Positions 49,238-57,193 of a stretch of DNA of 64,000 nt are shown here, one piece after another; within the stretch, counting starts at the first letter, position 1, and every line of letters starts with the position of its first letter. The DNA is from Paenibacillus macquariensis (lineage in GTDB: Bacteria; Bacillota; Bacilli; Paenibacillales; Paenibacillaceae). The stretch is from assembly GCF_900156375.1 (NCBI RefSeq), contig NZ_FTNK01000007.1, positions 62,001 through 126,000 of the forward strand, read 5' to 3'. Both the position numbers and the translations under genes were made by a program. The notes beneath the pieces are model-generated. The model saw nothing but the letters and a program-made list of their open reading frames with translations, made no database searches and was not told the origin of the DNA.

Positions 49238-50311
49238 ATGAATCAAAAGACGATCGAGCTGTTCCGTACCCTTACAGAGTTTCCAGCTGCATCAGGATTT
49301 GAACGAGAATTGCGTGCATGGGTTAAGGATGCCATGTCATCATATACGGAAGAATTTGTGCAAGACCGACTTGGAAGTCTCTTTGGTGTTCTTCGCGGAG
49401 ATGAGAGTGGTCCTAAAGTGATGGTTGCAGGACATTTTGACGAGGTAGGGTTTATAGTAACTGGTATTACACCTGCCGGTATGATTCGTTTCCAACCCCT
49501 TGGAGGTTGGTGGAGTCAGGCTGTACTTTCACAACGTCTTCAGATTATGACAGACAAGGGCCCTATTATCGGAGTCGTTGGGTCCACTCCACCGCATCTT
49601 CTAGATGAAGCATTACGTAGTAAACCTGTTGATATCAAATCGATGTATCTAGATATTGGTGCAGATGATCAAGCAGAGGCAGAATCCTTCGGTATTCATC
49701 CAGGACAACAAATCGTCCCTATCTGTGATTTCACACCACTTGCCAACCCTAAGAAGATCATGGCTAAAGCATGGGATAACCGCTATGGTGTAGGTCTTGC
49801 TATCGAATGTTTAGAAGCGCTTCACAAAGAGAAACTTCCGAATACGTTGTACATCGGTGCAACTGTGCAAGAAGAGTTGGGTTTACGTGGCGCTCGTACG
49901 TCTGCGAACCTAATCCAACCTGACATTTTCTTTGCTCTAGATGCCAGTGCAGCCAATGATATGACAGGTGACAAACAGTCCTTCGGGCATATCGGAAATG
50001 GTGCATTACTACGTATTTTTGATCCTTCTATGCTTACCCATCGCGGACTTGTGGAATATGTGCAAGATACGGCAGATACGCACAAAATTAAATATCAATA
50101 CTTTGTGTCACCAGGTGGCACAGATGCTGGTCAAGTCCATCTTAGTGGCATCGGTGTTCCTTCGACAGTCATTGGAATCTGTTCCCGCTACATTCACACA
50201 TCGTCTTCCATCATACATACAGACGATTATGAAGCTGCTAAAGAGCTACTGATCACCTTGGTGAAGGGTTTGGATCGTACGACGTTGAATACGATTATTG
50301 AACGGAGCTAA
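49238..50311 (+). CDS. M42-family metallopeptidase (glutamyl aminopeptidase-like)
   Basis: A 357-residue di-metal aminopeptidase related to PepA/YsdC. Conserved parts: [12 protein letters not shown] near the start, [12 protein letters not shown] (first metal His/Asp), [11 protein letters not shown] (bridging Asp), QEELGLRGA (catalytic Glu) and [14 protein letters not shown] (last ligands). The start follows AAAAAGGAG. It is monocistronic and has its own terminator. Confidence 0.93.
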   Translation: MNQKTIELFRTLTEFPAASGFERELRAWVKDAMSSYTEEFVQDRLGSLFGVLRGDESGPKVMVAGHFDEVGFIVTGITPAGMIRFQPLGGWWSQAVLSQRLQIMTDKGPIIGVVGSTPPHLLDEALRSKPVDIKSMYLDIGADDQAEAESFGIHPGQQIVPICDFTPLANPKKIMAKAWDNRYGVGLAIECLEALHKEKLPNTLYIGATVQEELGLRGARTSANLIQPDIFFALDASAANDMTGDKQSFGHIGNGALLRIFDPSMLTHRGLVEYVQDTADTHKIKYQYFVSPGGTDAGQVHLSGIGVPSTVIGICSRYIHTSSSIIHTDDYEAAKELLITLVKGLDRTTLNTIIERS

Positions 50312-50349
50312 GGGCTGGATTAAGCAACCAAGTGCATATAGATAGTGTT

Positions 50350-50384
50350 AACCGCCGAGAGCTGAGAGCTTTCGGCGGTTTTTT
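50350..50384 (+). terminator. Terminator of the M42 peptidase gene
   Basis: AACCGCCGA / TCGGCGGTT with inner AGCT pairing, followed by TTTTTT, about 40 bases after the stop. Confidence 0.93.
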
Positions 50385-50490
50385 GATAAAGATTTAAGCA
50401 GGATTATACATTACACCATTCAATTCAAATCACGTCATATCCATTAGCGTAATTTCTTTACCTTCTTTATCTGTGTCTATCTACTCATGC

Positions 50491-50523
50491 AAAAAACCGC
50501 TCGGCATTTCCACCGAAACGGCG
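50491..50523 (-). terminator. Terminator of sigK
   Basis: On the minus strand an imperfect stem (CGCCGTTTCGG…CCGAGCGG) is followed by TTTTTT, about 20 bases after the sigK stop. Confidence 0.8.
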
Positions 50524-50541
50524 TTACTCGTAAAGTTGTAT

Positions 50542-51045
50542 TTAGCGCTTCACCTTATAAAACTCATGATATAGCTTCATCAATGCTCGCTTCTCAATTC
50601 GTGACACATAACTGCGACTAATCCCAAGTTCCTTCGCAATCTCCCGTTGTGTACGTTCCTCTCCCCCATGCTCCAGTCCGAATCGACCTTTAATGACTTC
50701 CTGCTCACGTGGGTCCAATATGTCCAGGTTACGATAGATTTTACTCTTCTCAATCTTCAGTTGAACGAGATCCGCTACGTCGTCTGCTTCACTACCTAGA
50801 ATATCTATCAATGTAATTTCGTTGCCTTCTTTATCCGTACCAATTGGGTCATGGAGAGATACGTCTTTACGTGTTTTTTTGAGGGAACGCAAATGCATTA
50901 ATATTTCGTTTTCTATACATCGAGCCGCAAAGGTTGCTAATTTCGTTCCTTTTCCCGTTTGAAAGCTTTCAATAGCTTTAATTAATCCAATGGTTCCAAT
51001 GGAGATCAGATCTTCGAGATCTTCGCCTGTGTTGTCAAATTTCTT
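50542..51045 (-). CDS. sigK: Sporulation sigma factor SigK, 3' part only (gene interrupted)
   Basis: The mother-cell late sporulation sigma factor; 167 C-terminal codons are present. Reading upstream of the first ATG (50898), the frame continues as [40 protein letters not shown] and ARCIENEI, matching SigK region 2. It then stops resembling SigK at about 51045, where recombinase-gene DNA begins. Regions 3-4 (EREVI-like [18 protein letters not shown] and [20 protein letters not shown]) are intact. The N-terminal ~67 codons are not in the window and should lie beyond base 64000. A functional gene requires excision of the element. Confidence 0.93.
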   Translation of the reverse strand, partial: KKFDNTGEDLEDLISIGTIGLIKAIESFQTGKGTKLATFAARCIENEILMHLRSLKKTRKDVSLHDPIGTDKEGNEITLIDILGSEADDVADLVQLKIEKSKIYRNLDILDPREQEVIKGRFGLEHGGEERTQREIAKELGISRSYVSRIEKRALMKLYHEFYKVKR

Positions 51046-51060
51046 GAGGTGTTAGTTCCA
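51030..51060 (-). other. Junction of sigK and the intervening element (attachment site half)
   Basis: The SigK frame and the recombinase frame meet here. The recombinase terminates at TGA 51035-51037, inside bases that encode SigK residues (AAATTTGAC). The true crossover point lies near AAGAAATTTGAC but cannot be fixed without the other end. Confidence 0.7.
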
Positions 51061-52675
51061 AAACAAGGTTGTTTTCAGTGTCATTATAGAATCCATTTAA
51101 GTATCCGTAAAAAGAAACATTGAATTGTTTATTTTCTTCGTTATAAGAAATGATAATCTCATCAATCATTCGATCTAATATTTCTCTCTTCTTTTCATCA
51201 TGGAGCATGTCATTTTCTAAGAGGTCTTTATACTGTCTTGCATATTCCAACATTAAATCTTCAGACATTGATTGGCGCTGTATTATTGAAACTTTATCTT
51301 CAATCTTTTCAATTTCAAAGTCAAATTTTGAAATGTCTTTCATTACTTCATTCATATCGTTATCCAATTCTTCTTCACTAATTATGCCCTTGCGATACAT
51401 ATGTTTAATTTTCTCTTTCTCTTTCTCCTTTTCTAAGCGTTGTTTTTTATATGTCATGAGAACCTTGTCCAAGTCTTCAGTTGATTTATCTTCATTTAAA
51501 TTGTTTTTTAAATTCTCAGGATTCTTAATTGCCTGAACAATCATATTCCAAACAAATTCATCTAAAACATCTGTTCTAACTGTTGGGATATTACATCTTT
51601 CTATACCTTCGCCATACTTCCTAGGATATTTATTAGCACACCTATATATTTGATAGGTCGTAGTTCCTTTTTTTGTTTTCGAACTATATGTTGTGGATTC
51701 CCATTTTCGCCCACAATGAGCACACTTCATCATACCTTTTAATAGATAAAATTGTTTTACATTTCTACCTTTTCGAGTCAAATTTTTCTTCTTCTGTTGT
51801 TGAGCAATTTCAAACAAACCAAGATCAATAATTGGAGGAATATTTACAAGAATCCAATCTCCCTTATCTCTTATGGTGTAGGTTTTTTTCGTTTTACCAG
51901 ATGCAGTCTTATTACTCTTACCGCCTTCTTCACGCTTCACTTTTTTTGTAGCCCTTTTATTATAATAATATTTACCAATGAACGCTTCATTTGATAGAAT
52001 GCGTCCTATACTGGATGCGCTCCAATTTCTTGATTCTGCACGTTTAGGCATAGCTCCTAACAAATACAACTGTTCTCCTATCTCTTTAAGCGTCTTAAAT
52101 TCATAAACATACCATTGATAAATCAATTTTACATACTCTGCTTCTGATTCATTTATAACCAGTTGTTGATTTATCATGTCATATCCGTAAGGCGCAACAC
52201 GCATTGGCATTATCTTCCCATGATCTCTAACTGCCTTTTTTCTTCCTCCAACTGTTCTGCTTCTAATTTGTGATAATTCGTACTGAGCAATCGAACTCAT
52301 TAAATTAAAAAATAGCTGACCTTCGGGAGTGTTTTTATACTCAACATCATGGAAAATCAAGTTAACTTCTCTATTTTCTAGCTCTCTACAAACACTCACC
52401 TTCACATATAAATCTCTAGATAATCTGTCTGGATGTGTAATGATCAGAGTGTTAATTTTATTATTCCTAATGTCTGTCCTTAGGCGGTCTAACTCTGGTC
52501 TATCAAGGTCTTCTCCTGTTACGCCTTCTTCTCTGTATATAGCGATATCTTGCTCGTTAATATTCATTTCCCTAGCTTTCTTCAAGCATGTTTCTTGTTG
52601 AGTATCTAAACTTGTTCCTTCTGTGGCTTGCGATTCTGTGCTTACCCTAACATATATGGCAGTTAGCAATTCCAT
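51035..52675 (-). CDS. Large serine recombinase, SpoIVCA-like
   Basis: A 546-residue site-specific recombinase that should catalyse element excision. The N-terminal resolvase domain has YVRVSTESQ (nucleophile Ser12) and [13 protein letters not shown]. The recombinase domain follows ([20 protein letters not shown]), then a zinc ribbon (CAHCGRKWE…YRCANKY), and a Lys/Glu-rich coiled coil near 395-470. It sits directly at the sigK junction and its last codons and stop are sigK DNA. Start ATG follows GAGGTG at 11 bases. It is named by function and place; I do not claim orthology to B. subtilis spoIVCA. Confidence 0.92.
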   Translation of the reverse strand: MELLTAIYVRVSTESQATEGTSLDTQQETCLKKAREMNINEQDIAIYREEGVTGEDLDRPELDRLRTDIRNNKINTLIITHPDRLSRDLYVKVSVCRELENREVNLIFHDVEYKNTPEGQLFFNLMSSIAQYELSQIRSRTVGGRKKAVRDHGKIMPMRVAPYGYDMINQQLVINESEAEYVKLIYQWYVYEFKTLKEIGEQLYLLGAMPKRAESRNWSASSIGRILSNEAFIGKYYYNKRATKKVKREEGGKSNKTASGKTKKTYTIRDKGDWILVNIPPIIDLGLFEIAQQQKKKNLTRKGRNVKQFYLLKGMMKCAHCGRKWESTTYSSKTKKGTTTYQIYRCANKYPRKYGEGIERCNIPTVRTDVLDEFVWNMIVQAIKNPENLKNNLNEDKSTEDLDKVLMTYKKQRLEKEKEKEKIKHMYRKGIISEEELDNDMNEVMKDISKFDFEIEKIEDKVSIIQRQSMSEDLMLEYARQYKDLLENDMLHDEKKREILDRMIDEIIISYNEENKQFNVSFYGYLNGFYNDTENNLVLELTPQEI

Positions 52676-52760
52676 TTATTAATTAACACCTCATTTGTTT
52701 TGTGTTCATCTGATTATATATTACGTTTATATTCAAAACAAGGTAAAAAGGACGAATGCA

Positions 52761-52943
52761 CTAAGCATCGTCCGTTGGATTAAAAGAAGATAATTGCATT
52801 GAAGGAATTTTCATTTCCCCAAGAATAATTTCTATCACTTTTTTTAAGGGTTCATCATTGTTTATGTATTTCTCTGGAAGAGGATTAAATACAGGAACGA
52901 AAGTGAAACCAATTTTTTTGGTATTTTTTATTGTAATAGTCAT
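52761..52943 (-). CDS. Small protein of unknown function (60 residues)
   Basis: ATG at 52943 follows AAGAGGTGAGT. The product starts MTITIKNTKKIGFTFVPVFN and has a helical middle (EPLKKVIEIILGEMK). No known domain is recognised. It lies directly upstream of the recombinase gene on the same strand and could be cotranscribed; a role as recombination directionality factor is possible but unsupported. Confidence 0.6.
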   Translation of the reverse strand: MTITIKNTKKIGFTFVPVFNPLPEKYINNDEPLKKVIEIILGEMKIPSMQLSSFNPTDDA

Positions 52944-52949
52944 ACTCAC

Positions 52950-53281
52950 CTCTTGTATTGTGTTTATATTAAAGAAATATGATTCTGAAAACTTGTCTTA
53001 TTACAAAAAATTGTAGATGCATGTCCTTGACGCTCGTTTAACGCTTTATATGTATTTGTCTCATACTCTACTCTTCTTAATGAAACTACTTGCTTAGAAA
53101 CGATTTTGTAACGTCTAAGCTGAAGCAGTTAATCCGTGAATATATTATTTCTTTGTTTCTAATGTTATCCTTCTACATTCAACCGCCACATTCGACGTTT
53201 AAGACTCGCTAAGTTGTATTGCTATATTGGTTAGGCATCCTACTCCAAGTCGCTTAGGATGCCTCCCACTTCGTTTTAACT
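52950..53281. other. Intergenic region in the element
   Basis: No gene in 332 bases. It contains a hairpin at 53233-53264 (AGGCATCC / GGATGCCT with extra TA pairs) downstream of the next minus-strand gene, with no T-tract. Confidence 0.5.
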
Positions 53282-54085
53282 CTATGTATTGTTGTATTGC
53301 TTCAATAATACTGAAACGTAGGGAAATGTAATCTGTTGCTTGATTATTCTAGTTTCGCCATTCGAGTCCTCAATTGTCCCGATAGGAATCCAAGCTGTAT
53401 ACTCTTCATCATCTTCGTAGTTATACTCCTCCATGGGTTCAAGCCCAAGGGTTACGGCTTCACTCTGTATAAGATAATGCTTGCCATCCACTTCAAATAT
53501 CTTACCTGTGTCAACTTTATTATTGATTCCTATAAATTTTAACGCTTCTTTTTTATGTTGGAATCTCTCGAATTTCTTTTGCCCACTCAGGTCAAAATTG
53601 ATTTGGAATACATAACATGGCTTACTCAGAGCCTTGCTGGCATTTGCGCTATGTGTGAGGGGGGAAATATTTTCTAAACGGTAACCCACTGATCGGTCTT
53701 CAGAAAGACGATCCACCGTGGGTCTAGCACTAAGCTTTTGTTTTGATTCTATAAATTTCCCAGTCATGACCACCCACTCTTTCCAAAACTCAGGTTTGTG
53801 GTTGATAATATCTCTACACATCGAATTAGAGTCGCTCCAATCAATGTGAACATCAAGGTAAGGTTTTTGTGCTTTATAGCGAATTGCATTAATCCGAGCC
53901 TCACATGAGCCATAGAGAAGATAAGCTGCAAATTCTGTTTCCTCTTTAATCAATCCACTTTTTATACTATTTTTTACAAATACCCACCCTCGAACTTTGT
54001 TGTTTTTATCCCCATATTTGGAGGTGAACTCTTTTAACTCACTTGGTTGTAGTTTATATCTAGGAATTGTACATCTTCCTTTCAA
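53282..54085 (-). CDS. Unknown element protein (261-267 residues)
   Basis: I do not recognise a family. The protein is mixed alpha/beta, with a Lys/Asp-rich N-terminal part and an acidic stretch EEYNYEDDEEY near the C-terminus. The only canonical start in frame, TTG at 54085, has no ribosome site. A good site (AAAGGAAG, 54075-54082) stands 7 bases before an in-frame ATT at 54067, and an in-frame TAA precedes the TTG, so translation may begin at ATT. No paired neighbour is evident. Confidence 0.65.
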   Translation of the reverse strand: MKGRCTIPRYKLQPSELKEFTSKYGDKNNKVRGWVFVKNSIKSGLIKEETEFAAYLLYGSCEARINAIRYKAQKPYLDVHIDWSDSNSMCRDIINHKPEFWKEWVVMTGKFIESKQKLSARPTVDRLSEDRSVGYRLENISPLTHSANASKALSKPCYVFQINFDLSGQKKFERFQHKKEALKFIGINNKVDTGKIFEVDGKHYLIQSEAVTLGLEPMEEYNYEDDEEYTAWIPIGTIEDSNGETRIIKQQITFPYVSVLLKQYNNT

Positions 54086-54203
54086 ATTTTATTGTCATGA
54101 AATACAACTTTCATATTAATTGTATGCTGTATCTTGTATAATATTGGAATATGATAGGAGAAATTCTCCTTATTAAAATAATTAAAAGTGAAGAGGTATA
54201 ACT

Positions 54204-54956
54204 ATGAAAAAAATCGGTTATTTAGCTACTGGATTAGTCATTGGAATGGCATTAACTGTAGTAACTCCTGTTCTTGCAGATACAGCTAAGACAATTTCAG
54301 CAAAACTCAATAGTACTGTTAAAGTTGCTATTAATGGAAAGGATACTAAATTAAATACTCGACCAATTATCTATGATAATATTAACTACTTATCTGTAGG
54401 TGAGATAGGTCGTGCCTTAGGATTGAGTGTAATCTATAACAAGACTTCAGATACTATTATGATTGATGATGATAATTTACCAATTACACAAACAACAACA
54501 GCTACTACAGTGGCAACACCACCAGTTGAAAGCGGTAAAGAGGTACAAAAGGTTAAGATTGGTGAATCAATTACTAAGGATGGAATTACTGTTTCGATTG
54601 ATAAGATTGAATATGTGACTAAGGAAGAGATAGATGGTATTTTCTTAGATAAAGGATTTAAAGTATATACAACTGTGACTAATAACTCAGACGTAGGTAT
54701 ATCTTTAGGTAGAATGTACAATTTCGGAACTGGTAATTTAATAACAGACAAGCAATTAAACTATCTTGGAAACACAATATTCCTTAAGGTTAATGGTAAA
54801 CTCGATATGGGAGAACTATTGACCAAAGGTGAAACGGCTACTGGTTTTATTTTTTACAGTTTTAGCACAGATGTAAATATAAAAGAAATTAGTTACTTAC
54901 CTAATAAAGAGTTTACTCAATCCCAAGTACCGATGGGCACTTGGACAATTGAATAA
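54204..54956 (+). CDS. Secreted stalk-domain protein (copper amine oxidase N-terminal-like)
   Basis: A 250-residue exported protein. The signal peptide ends near VLADTAKT (residues 25-30). The next ~60 residues (KVAINGKDTKLNTRPIIYDN and YLSVGEIGRALGLSVIYN) are the copper-amine-oxidase N-terminal / stalk domain frequent in Paenibacillus surface proteins. After a Thr/Val linker, the C-terminal half (KIGESITKDGITVSIDKIEY) looks like a DUF4352/immunoglobulin-like domain. It is on the opposite strand to its neighbours and could be element cargo. A GAAGAGGT ribosome site precedes the ATG. Confidence 0.8.
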   Translation: MKKIGYLATGLVIGMALTVVTPVLADTAKTISAKLNSTVKVAINGKDTKLNTRPIIYDNINYLSVGEIGRALGLSVIYNKTSDTIMIDDDNLPITQTTTATTVATPPVESGKEVQKVKIGESITKDGITVSIDKIEYVTKEEIDGIFLDKGFKVYTTVTNNSDVGISLGRMYNFGTGNLITDKQLNYLGNTIFLKVNGKLDMGELLTKGETATGFIFYSFSTDVNIKEISYLPNKEFTQSQVPMGTWTIE

Positions 54957-54963
54957 ATATTTA

Positions 54964-56547
54964 TTAGAACCCTACGAATGATTTCACATACAAACTAGCA
55001 TTGATTCTTCCTAGTTGAGTTGATGTTAATTCAATAGTGTGCCATCCTGTTGTTGTTATCCATTGTGTAATATCAACCGTATTCTCTGAACTGCTGTACG
55101 TTCCACCTCTAATTACTCCATCAATTGAGATACGTACACCTGTAGCATATGAACTTTCATAAATTCCATAGTCAATGTCGTGTGAATGAGAAGGCATTGA
55201 TATGGAATGTGCGTGTTCGGGCATAGAAATGTCATGAGAATGTGCCGGAACTGTAAAACTATGAGAATGAGAATTTAACGATATTGGATGCCGATGACCA
55301 CCAGAAGGAACCCACGGTACATACCCACTTACAGTATTACCCGTACCCCAAATAGCCAGGCGAGTATTTTCAACAACACCATGGTTATGACCTCCCACGC
55401 CAGAAATGTAAGTGCCATCTGTTTCAGTATTTCCAGACACATTCTCTGGCAGTGTTGATTTTGATGCAAAGCTCCGTTCAAGTGTTGTTGTCAAATCAAT
55501 TCTCTCTGAACGTGTAGTATTCAAATCAATAATTTTACTCAATGCGCCTTTACTATGTGCTCTAAATCTCTCCAACGTAATATTAAGCATAACTTTCCTA
55601 ATACTAATCATGCCATCATCTACATAAAACTTAAGCTTCAAACCATGAGTGCTATCCACATTGTCTGCCAGTTGAATACTATCTACTTGAACAATACCAT
55701 TTTCATCTAACACAACGTCACCCATGGGCGAGAGCAATTTTAAACCATATGTACCTTTGGTATACTCCCCTAGTTGAACCTTCGTTTTCTTATTTTGATC
55801 CTTGATCGTTAGCAAATTACCCTCAATTGTAAATGAACCAGTGTCATCTGCTATCTGTAGCTTATTTCCTAGTATGTAATGTCCCTCATTTTGTTTATAA
55901 TCCTCAAAGTTTAATAAATCTTTGCTATCTTCAATCTTATATGTATTGTGTGAAATAATGCCTTTAACTTTGTCGAACTCGTACATATGAAAATTCCCAC
56001 CTACGGCTTCGCATGACAGTTTATTGTATATTGCTTTAAACACTTCAACTGGTTTCAATTTATCTTTAACCCTATTGGCAATGCTTGTAGCCTCTTGTCC
56101 TAAAATACCTGCTGTAGCAAATACATATCCTTCATTTCTGGTAATAGGGTATTCTAATACTTCAAAATGGTTGGTGCTATTGAAATTATAAAGCATGTTT
56201 TGATACTTATTTCCCTTCTTCAGTGAGGCTATAACAGTGCAATCCATATAACCAACCCCAAATGAATCAACGTGTTCTGGATATGTATCTTCAAATAACT
56301 TACCCTTTTCTATCAAGATGCTTTGCAGTTTCTCAATGCTATGATCTGTCCCTAACTTAAACGCTTCTATTGCCTCTCTAGATAATGACGAATATCCAGA
56401 TATAAAGATTATTTTATTGTCGATGCTAAAGATCTTCTCTGCCATATCGTTCATTCTATATATATTCCCATTAATCGTTGTGCTTTCTCTTGTATCTGCG
56501 GTGATAAATACCTTCTCTTTATTCATTAATATGCAACATAAACTCAT
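54964..56547 (-). CDS. Tail-fibre-like protein with an Ntn-hydrolase (proteasome/HslV-like) N-terminus
   Basis: A 527-residue protein. Residues 2-190 resemble a proteasome-beta/HslV-type Ntn-hydrolase: with Ser2 exposed after Met removal, Asp18 (ITADTRES) falls at the position of catalytic Asp17, and FISGYSS matches the Gly47 region. I see no clear equivalent of catalytic Lys33. The middle is beta-rich. The C-terminal 140 residues contain six HxH motifs (390, 421, 430, 438, 446, 454; the last four spaced every 8), as in metal-binding phage tail fibres. The start is placed at 56547, which follows AAAGGAGA; a longer form adds 12 residues. Its start directly follows the stop of the 85-residue gene. 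Confidence 0.72.
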   Translation of the reverse strand: MSLCCILMNKEKVFITADTRESTTINGNIYRMNDMAEKIFSIDNKIIFISGYSSLSREAIEAFKLGTDHSIEKLQSILIEKGKLFEDTYPEHVDSFGVGYMDCTVIASLKKGNKYQNMLYNFNSTNHFEVLEYPITRNEGYVFATAGILGQEATSIANRVKDKLKPVEVFKAIYNKLSCEAVGGNFHMYEFDKVKGIISHNTYKIEDSKDLLNFEDYKQNEGHYILGNKLQIADDTGSFTIEGNLLTIKDQNKKTKVQLGEYTKGTYGLKLLSPMGDVVLDENGIVQVDSIQLADNVDSTHGLKLKFYVDDGMISIRKVMLNITLERFRAHSKGALSKIIDLNTTRSERIDLTTTLERSFASKSTLPENVSGNTETDGTYISGVGGHNHGVVENTRLAIWGTGNTVSGYVPWVPSGGHRHPISLNSHSHSFTVPAHSHDISMPEHAHSISMPSHSHDIDYGIYESSYATGVRISIDGVIRGGTYSSSENTVDITQWITTTGWHTIELTSTQLGRINASLYVKSFVGF

Positions 56548-56548
56548 T

Positions 56549-56806
56549 CTATTTATCGTCTCCTTTAATTTCAACATTCTCAAAGCTAACTACCATCTCT
56601 TTTAGTTCTGAAAGATCATAAGTTTTCCCGTCATTTTCCAATGTTCCACCGTTATCTTTCAATTCAATAATGGTTCGGAACAAATCTCCCCCATCAAATT
56701 TGTCCATTGGATATTTAATATTCGCATTCTCAAATTTAAAAGCAATATGTACTCTTTCTTGTGAAACTTCCTCGATTTTTAGCTCGTTTAATGATTCATT
56801 ATTCAT
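56549..56806 (-). CDS. Small acidic protein upstream of the tail-fibre-like gene
   Basis: An 85-residue acidic protein starting MNNESLNELKIEEVSQERVH, after AAGGAG. It has no membrane segment or known domain. Its stop codon abuts the start of the Ntn/tail-fibre gene and the ribosome site of that gene lies in its own 3' end, so the two are translationally coupled. It could be a chaperone, spacer or accessory protein; function unknown. Confidence 0.65.
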   Translation of the reverse strand: MNNESLNELKIEEVSQERVHIAFKFENANIKYPMDKFDGGDLFRTIIELKDNGGTLENDGKTYDLSELKEMVVSFENVEIKGDDK

Positions 56807-56857
56807 TCTAATTTTCTCCTTTTATTGGTATGTATTTTACTATTTGCTTACATTTGA

Positions 56858-56878
56858 AGCGGGATTCAGTCTCCCGCT
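56858..56878 (-). terminator. Short hairpin upstream of the 85-residue gene
   Basis: AGCGGGA / TCCCGCT, a 7-bp stem with a 7-base loop and no clear T-tract. It may be a regulatory hairpin. Confidence 0.4.
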
Positions 56879-56903
56879 CCCTCTACTAATGTTAATTACA
56901 AGC

Positions 56904-56924
56904 TTACATCTCGATCACCTCCTT
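56904..56924 (-). promoter_or_regulatory. Full-length Shine-Dalgarno followed by an ATG-TAA start-stop
   Basis: On the minus strand AAGGAGGTGATC, complementary to the whole 3' tail of 16S rRNA, stands 8 bases before ATG, which is followed at once by TAA. No gene follows in that frame. The 56807-57193 gap is otherwise without a gene. Confidence 0.5.
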
Positions 56925-57193
56925 AAAATTAGATGCAAGAAAGAAAGGTCAGTGAAAAGGATATTTAAAATCTCCTTCTGACCAAGACTTATTTTTCATT
57001 TTCAACCCCGCAACTAAAACTTGTATCAAACCACCTCATATCTATATCTCTTAATAAGTCTAATGATACATGGTGGTGCGATACGATGATTTAGTTGACA
57101 ATTATTAATTAAGCTATCCATCTATAATCTAATTGAGCAAGCTAGTAAACACGATAAACATTATGTATATATGACGCTATTACAACCGTACTA

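Noticed and set aside
50542-50898. Treating the 118-codon frame as a complete small sigma factor
   Set aside because: The frame continues upstream without a stop through SigK region 2 to about 51045, so the ATG at 50898 is internal to sigK.
52676-52740. Sigma-E-type promoter for the large recombinase
   Set aside because: GAATATA is present but no good -10 at correct spacing; too weak to list, though mother-cell control would be expected for a skin recombinase.
54434-54751. A 105-codon frame antisense to the stalk-domain gene
   Set aside because: It is a shadow of a gene with a signal peptide and a recognised domain.
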